NCBI GenBank assembly: GCA_032622095.1
Contig: CP136061.1
Span: 61,941,127 to 62,005,126 of the forward strand
Reading direction: 5' to 3'
DNA: 64,000 bases
Source: Siphonodentalium dalli
Lineage: Eukaryota > Mollusca > Scaphopoda > Gadilida > Siphonodentaliidae
Part shown: positions 47,901 to 59,586 of the stretch, in pieces
Position numbering within the stretch: the first letter of the stretch is position 1
Layout: each line of letters starts with the position of its first letter
The notes under the pieces: model-generated
What the model was told of the DNA's origin: nothing
What the model saw: only the letters and a program-made list of their open reading frames with translations
Databases searched by the model: none
Translations under genes and position numbers: made by a program

Positions 47901-50383
47901 CATTTAATTATCTGGTTGACATATTGTGTGATGGCCAAATCAAAAATCTAATTGAAAGAAAAACTAATGGAAATCATCTTTCTCCGAGAAGTCTGAATAA
48001 ACAAAAAACTAAATGGAATTCCTGACAATACGGAATAAATCAGCGCGACCGTTGTTTCAATTTTCAATTTATTATCTTATTTATCAAAATAATCGTTGAC
48101 AATTTCTGCAAGCGACCTATATTCAGCATTGGCAGAAATTCCATAAGTTTTTTCTTTTAATTAGACTTGTGATTTGGCCATCACAGATGTCGATCAGATT
48201 TTGGGGAGGGCATTTTGTGTTTAGCAATCTCTAGCTGAGCAAACGATGGATGGATTTTCATAATTATAGTATGTGTCGGAGAGCAGGTTTATGTGGCCCC
48301 TGGGTGAGAGTGTAGTTTTATGGGGACGCCATATCAGAGGTTTATCGGGCACACCGTGTGGGAGAGTAGGTATTTGGGGGCCCAAAATATAGGTGAGAGA
48401 GTAGTTTTATGAGGACACCGTATCGGGGAGTAGGTTTATCGGGAACGCTGTGTCACAGGGGCCCACATGCGTGTAACATGACGTATATACCAGAGCGGGG
48501 GGGGGCAGCTGACCCCCTGCCCTTGGTCAAGGGGCGAGCGGGACAGGACATGCCATTTTTCTGGCGACTGAAAATAGTTTTATGTGTTAAATATTGTATT
48601 TTTACAGCACAATCTGACTATTTGGGTTCAAAAACCAGCAATATCATTATATCACAAGGTTTGGTAATTTTGTGAAAATTTTATCACAAAAATGGTCGCA
48701 CAAATAGACGTCACTAAACATATGACCGATTAAGATTTAATTATCTGGTTGACATATTGTGTGATGGCCAAATCCAAAATCTAATTAAAAGAAAAACTAA
48801 TGGAAATCATCTTTCTCCGAGAAGTCTGAATAAACAAAAAACTAAATGGAATTCCTGACAATACAGAATAAATCAGCGCGACCGTTGTTTCAATTTTCAA
48901 TTTATTATCTTATTTATCAAAATAATCGTTGACAATTTCTTCAAGCGACCTATATTCAGCATTGGCAGAAATTCCATAAGTTTTTCTTTTAATTAGACTT
49001 GTGATTTGGCCATCACAGATGTCGACCAGATTTTGGGGAGGGCATTTTGTGTTTAGCAATCTCTAGCTGAGCAAACGATGGATGGATTTTCATAATTATA
49101 GTATGTGTCGGAGAGCAGGTTTATGTGGCCCCTGGGTGAGAGTGTAGTTTTATGGGGACGCCATATCAGAGGTTTATCGGGCACACCGTGTGGGAGAGTA
49201 GGTATATGGGGGCCCAAAATATAGGTGAGAGAGTAGTTTTATGAGGACACCGTATCGGGCAGTGGGTTTATCGGTAACACTGTGTCACAGGGGCCCACAT
49301 GCGTGTAACATGACGTATATACCAGAGCGGGGGGGGGGGGGCAGCTGACCCCTGCCCTTGGCCAAGGGGCGAGCGGGACAGGACATGCCATTTTTCTGGC
49401 GACTGAAAATAGTTTTATGTGTTAAATCTTGTATTTTTACAGCACAATCTGACTATTTGGGTTCAAAAACCAGCAATATCATTATATCACAAGGTTTAGT
49501 AATTTTGTGAAAATTTTATCACAAAAATGGTCGCACAAATAGACGTCACTAAACATATGACCGATTAAGATCTAATTATCTGGTTGACATATTGTGTGAT
49601 GGCCAAATCAAAAATCTAATTGAAAGAAAAACTAATGGAAATCATCTTTCTCCGAGAAGTCTGAATAAACAAAAAACTAAATGGAATTCCTGACAATACG
49701 GAATAAATCAGCGCGACCGTTGTTTCAATTTTCAATTTATTATCTTATTTATCAAAATAATCGTTGACAATTTCTGCAAGCGACCTATATTCAGCATTGG
49801 CAGAAATTCCATAAGTTTTTCTTTTAATTAGACTTGTGATATGGCCATCACAGATGTCGACCAGATTTTGGGGAGGGCATTTTGTGTTTAGCAATCTCTA
49901 GCTGAGCAAACGATGGATGGATTTTCATAATTATAGTATGTGTCGGAGAGCAAGTTTATGTGGTCCCTGGGTGAGAGTGTAGTTTTATGGGGACGCCATA
50001 TCAGAGGTTTATCGGACACACCGTGTGGGAGAGTAGGTATATGGGGGCCCAAAATATAGGTGAGAGAGTAGTTTTATGAGGACACCGTATCGGGGAGTAG
50101 GTTTATCGGGAACGCTGTGTCACAGGGGCCCACATGCGTGTAACATGACGTATATACCGAGCGGGGGGGGCAGCTGACCCCCTGCCCTTGGCCAAGGGGC
50201 GAGCGGGACAGGACATGCCAATTTTCTGGCGACTGAAAATAGTTTTATGTGTTAAATCTTGTATTTTTACAGCACAATCTGACTATTTGGGTTCAAAAAC
50301 CAGCAATATCATTATATCACAAGGTTTAGTAATTTTGTGAAAATTTTATCACAAAAAATGGTCGCACAAATAGACGTCACTAA

Positions 50384-51221
50384 GGGTGGATACACACATG
50401 CATGTAATCTCTGTATGTAAAATACATGTATTTTACATGGCCACACCAATAATTGACAACATTAATCACCTGCGCGCGAGCGGTTCATTGTTACCAGGCA
50501 AGACAAGTGAGTAGTCATAAGCGAAATCAAACTCTCTGCTATCGGGACATTTAAGGCCAGTCCAAGACATGTCTTCTCTTACGAATGTGGAAATTAGTTA
50601 AGTCTGTGTGATATCTGACATTTTATTAATGCACATCAACAGAAGCGACACATATGGTGTATACAGGCTTGATATAGAACATTTTCGACCATGATGCTTG
50701 CTTGGCGTGTGGTTTCGAAAGCTTCAAATCGCTAAGTGACTTAGTTGAATGTATCGGTCGGAATAATCTGGGCAAGAAGGTACAATATATGTTTTACTTA
50801 AATAGCTCAGAGTTAGCCACCCCGTCTGGTAGCTTTCGGGATCATATACAGCCCCAAGTCGGGTGTCATATTTAGCCCCTGCGTCCGGAAATCCTGATAA
50901 TATTGACCCCATGTTGGGAATCATAGGCCCTGGGTTGGGGAACTCCTGGGGCCATCATCGGTATAAAAATCAAGAGAAGACTGACAATGATTTAAACAGA
51001 AAGTCCAACATTTGGGTTATCGCGCGAACAATTATTCTAAGCGGCCTGACGACTTCGTTCAGTCAACGGTTCTCTGCACGCTCAGAGCTTGGCTCACTGT
51101 GGTCAAACATAGTCGCAATGATTGGGTTGTCAACGGACACATATTACATGGTCTGTATGATCCATGTAAAACTCCAAATACACGATAATTACAGAGATTA
51201 CATGCATGTGTGTATCCACCC
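50384..51221. mobile_element. PIF/Harbinger-like non-autonomous transposon inserted in array unit 11
   Basis: The element interrupts CACTAA|ACATATGACC, which is continuous in sister units, so the boundaries are exact. TAA is duplicated (50381-50383 and 51222-51224). The terminal inverted repeats start GGGTGGATACACACATGCAT and are identical for about 32 bp. Just inside the left end is a 24-bp perfect palindrome (50415-50438), partly mirrored near the right end (CCATGTAAAA). A 3-bp TWA duplication and G-rich ends are typical of PIF/Harbinger. The 125-residue open frame inside resembles no transposase. Confidence 0.88.
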
Positions 51222-53045
51222 TAAACATATGACCGATTAAGATTTAATTATCTGGTTGACATAGTGTGTGATGGCCAAATCAAAAATCTAATTGAAAGAA
51301 AAACTAATGGAAATCATCTTTCTCCGAGAAGTCTGAATAAACAAAAAACTAAATGGAATTCCTGACAATACGGAATAAATCAGCTCGACCGTTGTTTCAA
51401 TTTTCAATTTATTATCTTATTTATCAAAATAATCGTTGACAATTTCTGCAAGCGACCTATATTCAGCATTGGCAGAAATTCCATAAGTTTTTCTTTTAAT
51501 TAGACTTGTGATTTGGCCATCACAGATGTCGACCAGATTTTGGGGAGGGCATTTTGTGTTTAGCAATCTCTAGCTGAGCAAACGATGGATGGATTTTCAT
51601 AATTATAGTATGTGTCGAAGAGCAGGTTTATGTGGCCCCTGGGTGAGAGTGTAGTTTTATGAGGACGCCATATCAGAGGTTTATCGGGCACACCGTGTGG
51701 GAGAGTAGGTATATGGGGACCCAAAATATAGGTGAGAGAGTAGTTTTATGAGGACACCGTATCGGGGAGTAGGTTTATCGGTAACGCTGTGTCACAGGGG
51801 CCCACATGCGTGTAACATGACGTATATAACAGAGCGGGGGGGGCAGCTGACCCCCTTCCCTTGGCCAAGGGGCGAGCGGAACGGACATGCCATTTTTCTG
51901 GCGACTGAAAATAGTTTTATGTGTTAAATCTTGTATTTTTACAGCGCAATCTGACTATTTGGGTTCAAAAACCAGCAATATCATTATATCACAAGGCTTA
52001 GTAATTTTGTGAAAAGTTTATCACAAAAATGGTCGCACAAATAGACGTCACTAAAAATATGACCGATTAACATTTAATTATCTGGTTGACATATTGTGAT
52101 ATGGCCAAATCAAAAATCTAATTAAAAGAAAAACTAATGGAAATCATCTTTCTCCGAGAAGTCTGAATAAACAAAAAACTAAATGGAATTCCTGACAATA
52201 CTGAATAAATCAGCGCGACCGTTGTTTCAATTTCATTATCTTATTTATCAAAATAATCGTTGACAATTTCTGCAAGCGACCTATTTTCAGCATTGTCAGA
52301 AATTCCATAAGTTTTTCTTTTAATTAGACTTGTGATTTGGCCATCACAGATGTCGACCAGATTTTGTGTTTAGCAATCTCTAGCTGAGCAAACGATGGAT
52401 GGATTTTCATAATTATAGTATGTGTCGGAGAGCAGGTTTATGTGGTCCCTGGGTGAGAGTGTAGTTTTATGGGGACGCCATATCAGAGGTTTATCGGACA
52501 CACCGTGTGGGAGAGTAGATATATGGGGGCCCAAAATATAGGTGAGAGAGTAGTTTTATGAGGACACCGTATCGGGGAGTAGGTTTATCGGGAACGCTGT
52601 GTCACAGGGGCCCACATGCGTGTAACATGACGTATATACCAGAGCGGGGGGGGGGGCAACTGACCCCGTGCCCTTGGCCAAGGGGCGAGCGGGACAGGAC
52701 ATGCCATTTTTCTGGCGAATGAAAATAGTTTTATGTGTTATATCTTGTATTTTTACAGCACAATCTGACTATTTGGGTTCAAAAACCAGCAATATCATTA
52801 TATCACAAGGTTTAGTAATTTTGTGAAAATTTTATCACAAAAATGGTCGCACAAATAGACGTCACTAAAAATATGACCGATTAACATTTAATTATCTGGT
52901 TGACATATTGTGTGATGGCCAAATCAAAAATCTAATTAAAAGAAAAACTAATGGAAATCATCTTTCTCCGAGAAGTCTGAATAAACAAAAAACTAAATGG
53001 AATTCCTGACAATACTGAATAAATCAGCGCTGGGATAAGGCCTTA

Positions 53046-53385
53046 AATAAATAACCCATTCCTATCCCATTTCGGATATCGGTCATACGACCTCCCTATG
53101 TTATCTGGGATGACCGTCCGATCTCCGTATGGTCCATGGGAAGACCTTGCGATGCCTGATGATTATACGATGTAACGACATCCATCTGGTCCCTGGGATT
53201 GTCATACGACCTCTATATGGTCACTGTGACGACGTTACGACCTCAATGTGGTCACGTGGTCGAAGGTACGACCTTCAGATGGCCCATGGGACGACCCTCC
53301 GACACCCCAATGATCCCTGGGGCGATCATAGTACATCCCTGTATGGTACATCATGCATGGGATGATCATACAACCTCCCATTTTG
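53046..53385. repeat. 32-bp minisatellite at the right edge of the array
   Basis: About ten diverged copies of a unit close to CTGGGACGACCNTACGACCT plus CCATATGGTC repeat to 53385 (examples at 53106, 53187, 53218, 53284). It starts about 15 bases after the array stops. The overlapping open frames are repeat-derived. Confidence 0.75.
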
Positions 53386-55710
53386 CCTGTCATTTTAGTA
53401 AAATATTATGACATTTTCTTGTGATACGGACATATCAGTCATATTTTGTTATATATAGAACTATTAAATGATCTGCACAACTCAATTTTACTTTTTGTTG
53501 AAAAATATTGAAAAAAGTCTCTTTTTTTTATTTATTTTTTTTTATAAATATTTCAGTAAATTTTTGGCGAATTTCGAGATTTTTAAAATTATGAATGACA
53601 AATGTCGGATTATCAAATCATTATATTGTTTAAAATCAATTTTGAAGGAGCATATGTGTTGAATGGGTACACTATTGAAAATTTAAAAAATTGGATTAAA
53701 TTATTAAAAAATAGGGGGTAGGGGTAGCTTTTTTCATAGTAAGTCGAAAATACGGAATGAATCACATTCTAGTTTTTCGAACATGTGGAATATACCCTTG
53801 CGAAGTTTTTAAAACCTTAATATCCGCATGTTTCACTGAAATCCGGAACTTATATCATTTTATATTAGACAACATTTTGGAAAAAGTACCCAAAAAATCA
53901 CTCTTTTTATCACACTTTTCACTATAACTCAATTTATTTTCAATATTTTCAAAAAATGACAATTGTGTCCATTGACGGTATATATGAGGCATGTTATCAA
54001 CTATAAATGGTTCTTCTGAAGTTTTTAAGATTCGCGTAGAGGCTTAATGATTCAGAACAGCTACATGTAATGTTTTCAACTGGGGTAGGGTTAATCATCC
54101 TCATTTTTCGAAACTTTTGGACACATTTCTGAAGTGGAAATTTACACCACCCTGACGGCTATATAATTACCTACAATTTGGTATAACAAACACTTGTTCG
54201 GAGGGGGGTGCAACGAAAGCGAAAACTAGGCGTCTTTTTGGAATTGGCCCACGGACTAGGATGGATGCGATTAAAGTCCATAAATGCCAAGCATTTAATG
54301 ACGGTCCCATTAATGTCTTTGGATTTCTATACAACCCTTCCACATTTCCCAACTTTCCACAACAACTAGATCATTTCAAATACCATGTGCCATGTACATG
54401 ATACTGTTATGTCCATTAATTGGTGCAGAGCAATGGCTTGAAAGAAATGGGTAACATTCCCCCACTCTGGGGCTAGCTCTCCAGGATTGTCCATAAATCT
54501 TTGTATCTTTAATATATATTAGTTGTTAACCAAATCTGACTGGGTATTTTATGGTGCACTCCGTTTACTACATATAATAAGCTGATACAGTTAGATGGCA
54601 TGGTACAGGGCCCTATTAGCATGTGTCTTCTTGGTAAACTAACAGCCTGGGATCATTAAATGCTTGACTTTCTTCTGTTTTATGTTCCAAATACTAATAA
54701 AACGGCTAGCTGCTATGTGTGTAATGAAAAAGATTAAATTGTGTGGACCCTGATATTGGTACGACCAAAACCGTCCAGCTACTACACCACTGCCCTTACA
54801 TATATACGCCCATGTCCGAGCGGCTTAACATCAGACCCAGAATTTGTATTTAGGTGGCAAACTTGGCCCATGTGCAAACTCTGAATAATATATGGAGTTC
54901 ACCAAACCCGGATAATAGAGAATGTCCGTAGTTTCTACAATAATGAGTCCTGCCAGGGGTCAATACTATGAACAATTTTATACCTGTAAATACAAATTGT
55001 ATTTATTAATTTGTAATTACAAATTTGTGTTAACTATCACAGTGGTTTCATAGTACAGGGAAAATTTAGCCGTATTATTGTAATACCTTAGACTGGGCGA
55101 GAGGTGAAACCCCTAAAAGGCAGCTGTAAAACTTAGAAAAAACTAACTCCCCACTCTGCTCCCATGCACATGTTATCAGTGTTATCTGAATACCAGTTCA
55201 AACAAGAAAACCATAGTCAGAAATGGTAACGCCACCAAGATCGTATTATTAGCCATAAATATAAATCATAATATAAAATATATTGGTTACATGAATGGAC
55301 CGCCTCAGAATTCCGTTAAGATAAGTAATTCTTCAAATTATTACAATGAACTACGGCTTATAAATTACTGCAGGTTTCTCATTCGCCACACCAGAATGCT
55401 TCTAAATGCGGATCAAAGCTAAGAGTGCGTGGCACAGCCATTGTTCATAGACATTTTACAGATAGCGAGAATGATGCATGCTGGGAACGAAAGCATCCAC
55501 AGCAAAGCCATGTGCTTACGGGGGCATGCGTTTATTATAGGGGATTTATGGTGGGCCTATAAAACTAATTATAACTTTGTTATCTGTCATAGTTTATGCG
55601 TGAAATTTTAAACATATATACCTGGACATCTACCCCTTCCAGAATGTTGAAAAACATTTTCAGTTGCTCATCGTATTTTTATAGACGAAATAGTCCGAAA
55701 TTCCAGAAAA
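53386..55710. other. Gene-free DNA
   Basis: 53400-54000 is very AT-rich. GGGGTCAATACTATGAA (54956-54972) recurs inverted at about 63366-63382, marking a dispersed repeat. About 55270-55325 (AAAATATATTGGTTNCNNGAATG, CAGAATTCCGTTAA) recurs at 56530-56580, on the other side of the foldback at 55711. No gene is recognised. Confidence 0.45.
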
Positions 55711-56420
55711 TTGCGCTAACTGCTCAATGTTTTAATGTGTTACAAAACGTCTGATAAAAATAGTTCTATCGGGAATATTCACACCATTTTTTTTCAGAGA
55801 ACATAGTGTAAATATAGTCCTATCGGGATATCGTAAAGGAGATTAATTAAACCCCTCAGACTGCCGAAACTGACGACATTAAATTCGCTTTTTCGTGTCC
55901 CGCGGAAATGAAACTTGTCTATCCATTGATGACGTTATTTATTTGACATAGTATTTTTTTCTTCTGTTGTATTTGAACACTTGTTGCACGCGCAGGCTGC
56001 ACGATCATAATAACTTCAACCGATAAGCGCCGACTGATACCCGCGCAACAGTTTGTCTCAAATAAATTGTTATCAAAACGCAGGTTTATGGCCGCGGACA
56101 TAAGCCGATTAAGTGTAATGTAATTTATCCATGAATTTGACTGAAAAATTGTGATTCTATCACCATTAGCCACGAAAATGGGACCTCTAAACAGGCAAGC
56201 TTGATTTTCGGCGGACACGAACAAGCGAATTTATTGTCGGCAGTTTCGGCAGTCTGAGGGTTAATTAATCCCGAATTAAACGGAACTACTTTACGATAGT
56301 CCGATAGGACTATGTTTACTCTATGCATGTTCTCTGAAAAAATAGTGTGAATATTCCCGATAGAACTCTTTTTATCAGACGTTGTGTAACACCTTAAAAC
56401 ATTGAGCAGTTATAGCGCAA
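55711..56420. mobile_element. 710-bp foldback element
   Basis: The left arm (55711-55905: TTGCGCTAACTGCTCAATG, ACGTCTGATAAAAATAG, TCTATCGGGAATATTCACAC, CTCAGACTGCCGAAACTG) is mirrored by the right arm (about 56215-56420) with modest divergence. CCGAAAT occurs just outside both ends (55692-55698 and 56422-56428) and could be a target duplication if the left end lies slightly further out. No transposase is present; the 101-residue open frame on the minus strand has no recognisable domain. Confidence 0.65.
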
Positions 56421-57953
56421 ACCGAAATGTGTTGTCTTGCAAGATATCCCACCGCTTTAGCTAAATTTACCTTCCTACAATATCCATAAAGAGGATCATA
56501 TATTATATACCCACGGTTTTAATTATAGAATATAAAATATATTGGTTTCGCGAATGACCAACTCAGAATTCCGTTAAAATAACAATAACAACCAGCACCT
56601 ATAACGAACCGTTTTACTGGACTTGGCCTACTGGTCGCGTAGTTCCGACTTTTAAATAAACGGAATTTCCAACTCTATAAATAAAAGCCCCACAATGCAT
56701 TCGCCCTGTCCACCACGCAATATCAAAATCTCAGCAGCTAGATACACCACAGGTGGCGTAATAAATGCTCTTTATTATTTCCATATCAGGAATACAGTAA
56801 CAAACAAGACAGCAGTAAAATAAATGGGGACAAAAAGTTAGTGTAATCATGTATGAAATTTCCAACTGTTAAAATTCTTTATAACAGTTGTGACTCCCAC
56901 CCCCTCAAAATACCTCCATCATTCGATCCCCGTCCCCATCATAATGGGGACAATAATTACTAGTTGGGATACCAGGCAATGGTAACCATGTATTTTAACC
57001 TTTATGTTGTAGTGTAATAATGTATGAAATTTCCAACTACATGTGCATTAACTTTTTTTTACAAAAGTTGTGAATCATACACACTCAAAATCTAACTTCC
57101 ACCCCCACCCCACTACACTGTCCCTTCCACTTAAAAACATTCTGGAGATCAAGTTGGCCACAGGTGTTCAGTTATTTTATACCATGACTCCCTATTGTAC
57201 TGTGTACAAACATGCTATATAATATATTTGTGCTGTACACCCTACTGTGTGTGAACAGGAGTCCGACCGCGGGTAACACGTTTCTACTGTGGGTAACACG
57301 TTTTAATGGCATTTCAATGGTTAAAGTTTATACCCATAGTAGAACTACATCCGAGTTGACCTTTCATTAACCTTCCATGACCTCGATCAAAATCACTCTA
57401 TTTTTAAAATGTAGCGCCTCGCGATGAAAACAATTTGATACTTTCGATTCAATTGAATATTATACTCACTAATGCGATAAAAACGAACAGTTATTTCCGT
57501 GGAAATCACATCCAGATCAACAAATTGAACATATATTTCAAGAAATAGACGTAAAAAACTCGAACAACAAACGGTGGATTTCAAAATGACTTTCGTGGTT
57601 TCCTGTTCACTGTACGGCGGAGAAAAAAAAGTTCCCGCAATGTGTTATATTTATATTCATTAAATTCGTATTCCCATATATATATTCATGTTGTTTATTT
57701 ATGGCGGTTTCATCATGATTACAGTTTATTGTGAATTGGCTACAATGATACCATATTCGTACAATTGAATGTTGACCTAATTCAATGTATCAATACGCCT
57801 GATCAGCTGTGATAGTGTACGTCGATGTACGGCCAAGTGTGGGGAACACAACGGGGATGATTGTGAATGGTGCGACAGAATCATCTTAATTTAAGTGGGT
57901 TTATTTCGATTTCATAGCAGTTGTTGCTCCTGTACCGGTCATGGTATAAACAA
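56421..57953. other. Gene-free DNA with local duplications
   Basis: GTGTAATNATGTATGAAATTTCCAACT occurs at about 56841 and 57012, with following text also similar (ACAGTTGTGACTCC/AAAAGTTGTGAATCA), a diverged tandem duplication. CATTCGCCCTGT and AGGTGGCGTAAT occur at about 56698-56762 and again at 58989-59058. No gene is recognised. Confidence 0.5.
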
Positions 57954-58095
57954 AATACACACGTAGTGTTTCTGAATACCAAATTTACACCACTCGTGGG
58001 ATTGATGATTTATCACACTCGCTAAAGCTCGTGTGGTAAACCATCAATCCCACTCGTGGTGTAAATTTGGTATTCAGAAACACTACGTGTGTATT
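57954..58095. repeat. 142-bp near-perfect palindrome
   Basis: The 65-bp arm AATACACACGTAGTG, TTCTGAATACCAAATTTACA, CCACTCGTGGGATTGATG is repeated inversely to 58095 with only a base or two of difference around a loop of about 12 bases. It would form an extremely stable hairpin. Confidence 0.9.
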
Positions 58096-58511
58096 CTATA
58101 TATACCCCACGTGTCTTGGACTGTTGCCAAATTCACAGTGCTCCATTAGAGGGCCTGCTTGGACTGTTGCCAAATTCACAATGTTAACTGCAGAGAGGTT
58201 GTATGTTATTGGAGACGTTCTAATATGACAATAGGCTGGCCTAATTAACGAACCATGCACAGCTAAATACACACAAGCAACTTTTAATCTTCAAATAGAT
58301 ACAATTGTCGGCCTCCAAAATTCAATATACTTTCTTATATACAAACAAACATTGAACTCATACCATTGTTTCACTTAACCAAAATAGCGAATTTCCCCAA
58401 AAGAACGCATATAGACTGCGCATGCAGAAAATAAAAGATGGCCGTTACTACAAAAAAAACAGACATGCGCACTCCAATTAAAATTACCCATAATTCAGTT
58501 CACTACACCAG

Positions 58512-58985
58512 GGGCTCCCAACAGGTTATACAATGTTTTCAGGCTATCAGATTATTTATATTTTCGACTTTAAGTTTACAATTTGAGCCTGTCCTCACTC
58601 TATCGATACGATTTATCATAAACATATTATACACCAGTGGCGTTAACTTTACAACTTCGGCATCTACGTGATTATATCGGTACGATTCAGTAAGGTACAA
58701 ACAATCTCCATAAAATACAGCAGGGGCTCCCAATAGGTTATTCCCATTTATTATGGGCTCCCAATAGGTTATACAATATTTTCAGGCTATCAGATTATTT
58801 ATATTTTCAACAACATATTATTACACCGGTGACTTTAAGTTTACAATTTGAGCCTGTCCTGACTCTATCGATAGGATTTATCATATTTTCATAAACGTAT
58901 TATACACCGCTGGCGTTAACTTTACAATTTCGGCATCTACGTGATTATATCGGTACGATTGAGTAAGGTACAAACAATCTCCAAG
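58512..58985. repeat. Tandem duplication, about 245-bp unit
   Basis: Both copies read GGTTATACAATNTTTTCAGG, TTTACAATTTGAGCCTGTCC, GGCGTTAACTTTACAA and GTAAGGTACAAACAATCTCC. The second copy has extra bases near 58807-58830. The short phrase GGGCTCCCAATAGGTTAT is additionally repeated at 58724 and 58755. Confidence 0.85.
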
Positions 58986-58989
58986 AATA

Positions 58990-59540
58990 CATTCGCCCTG
59001 TACTCCATGCGATATAAAAAAACCAAATGCTAGTAACACCACACTAGGTGGCGTAATTAGACGGACATGTATATAGAGCTAAAATAACTGACAACAATTT
59101 ATATGGGGAAGTTACAATGCGTGCTATCATATTGTGATTAGTGAGAACGCCGGTACTATGAAACGATGAGCTAACAAACTCGCAAATTTCACAAAGATCT
59201 ACTGTTGATTATTGTAGATTGCTTACGGACAAACTTTTGCCTGTGAGTGATTAACAATATATTGAATCACGGCGGGCCAAAGTTACAAAAGAAATAACCA
59301 ATCATAAGTTGAGAGGTGAACGCTTATCAGAGCTATCCAATCGGTTCACGGATTGCTAAGTTGATGACCACTTGTCTGCGCAAGTTAACAATTAAACGGT
59401 TCGTTTGTAGTGTGTGTATGTAAGTACAAGTCAGTGTAATGCCGAGTACTACAAACATTTTGGTATCATTGTTTTTACAAATTACAAATTTACAATCATT
59501 CAGTTTGTGAAAATAAAATATTATATTTTGATGGTATAGC
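58990..59540. other. Gene-free DNA
   Basis: Apart from the CATTCGCCCTGT repeat fragment at its start, nothing is recognised. Confidence 0.4.
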
Positions 59541-59586
59541 ATTATATATATTGTGACCATCCTATTATTTCAAACTGATCCGCTAC
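59541..59586. repeat. 46-bp direct repeat, left copy
   Basis: It is identical to 61143-61188 over 46 bases, starting ATTATATATATTGTGACC and ending GATCCGCTAC. The flanking bases differ on both sides. Confidence 0.9.

Larger units (their letters stand above)
41175..53030. repeat. Tandem array of a unit of about 811-835 bp, thirteen full copies plus partial ends
   Basis: Anchoring on GATGGCCAAATC, units begin at 41351, 42166, 42991, 43818, 44652, 45485, 46296, 47108, 47930, 48763, 49598, 51270, about 52099 and 52914, with a partial unit before the first and a truncated last unit ending in AAATCAGCGC. Each unit holds a foldback of about 290 bp, a block of six 24-33-bp minisatellite-like subunits (GAGAGTAGGTTTATGGGGAC type), a variable G run, a palindrome CCCTTGGCCAAGGG, and a unique stretch with GGTTCAAAAACCAGCAATAT. 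Copies are highly similar. Unit length is not a multiple of three and the frames are broken, so the short open frames recurring in it are not genes. Confidence 0.95.

Noticed and set aside
42313-52900. Open frames of 60-103 residues recurring across the array (for example 42313-42624 minus, 43812-44051 and 44646-44885 plus)
   Set aside because: They recur because the DNA repeats. The frames overlap the foldback on both strands, differ in length between units, and unit lengths are not multiples of three.
41175-53030. CRISPR-like array
   Set aside because: Unit length of about 825 bp with no short repeat/spacer alternation, in clearly eukaryotic DNA.
55919-56328. Open frames inside the 710-bp foldback
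   Set aside because: They run into the inverted arm and resemble no transposase.
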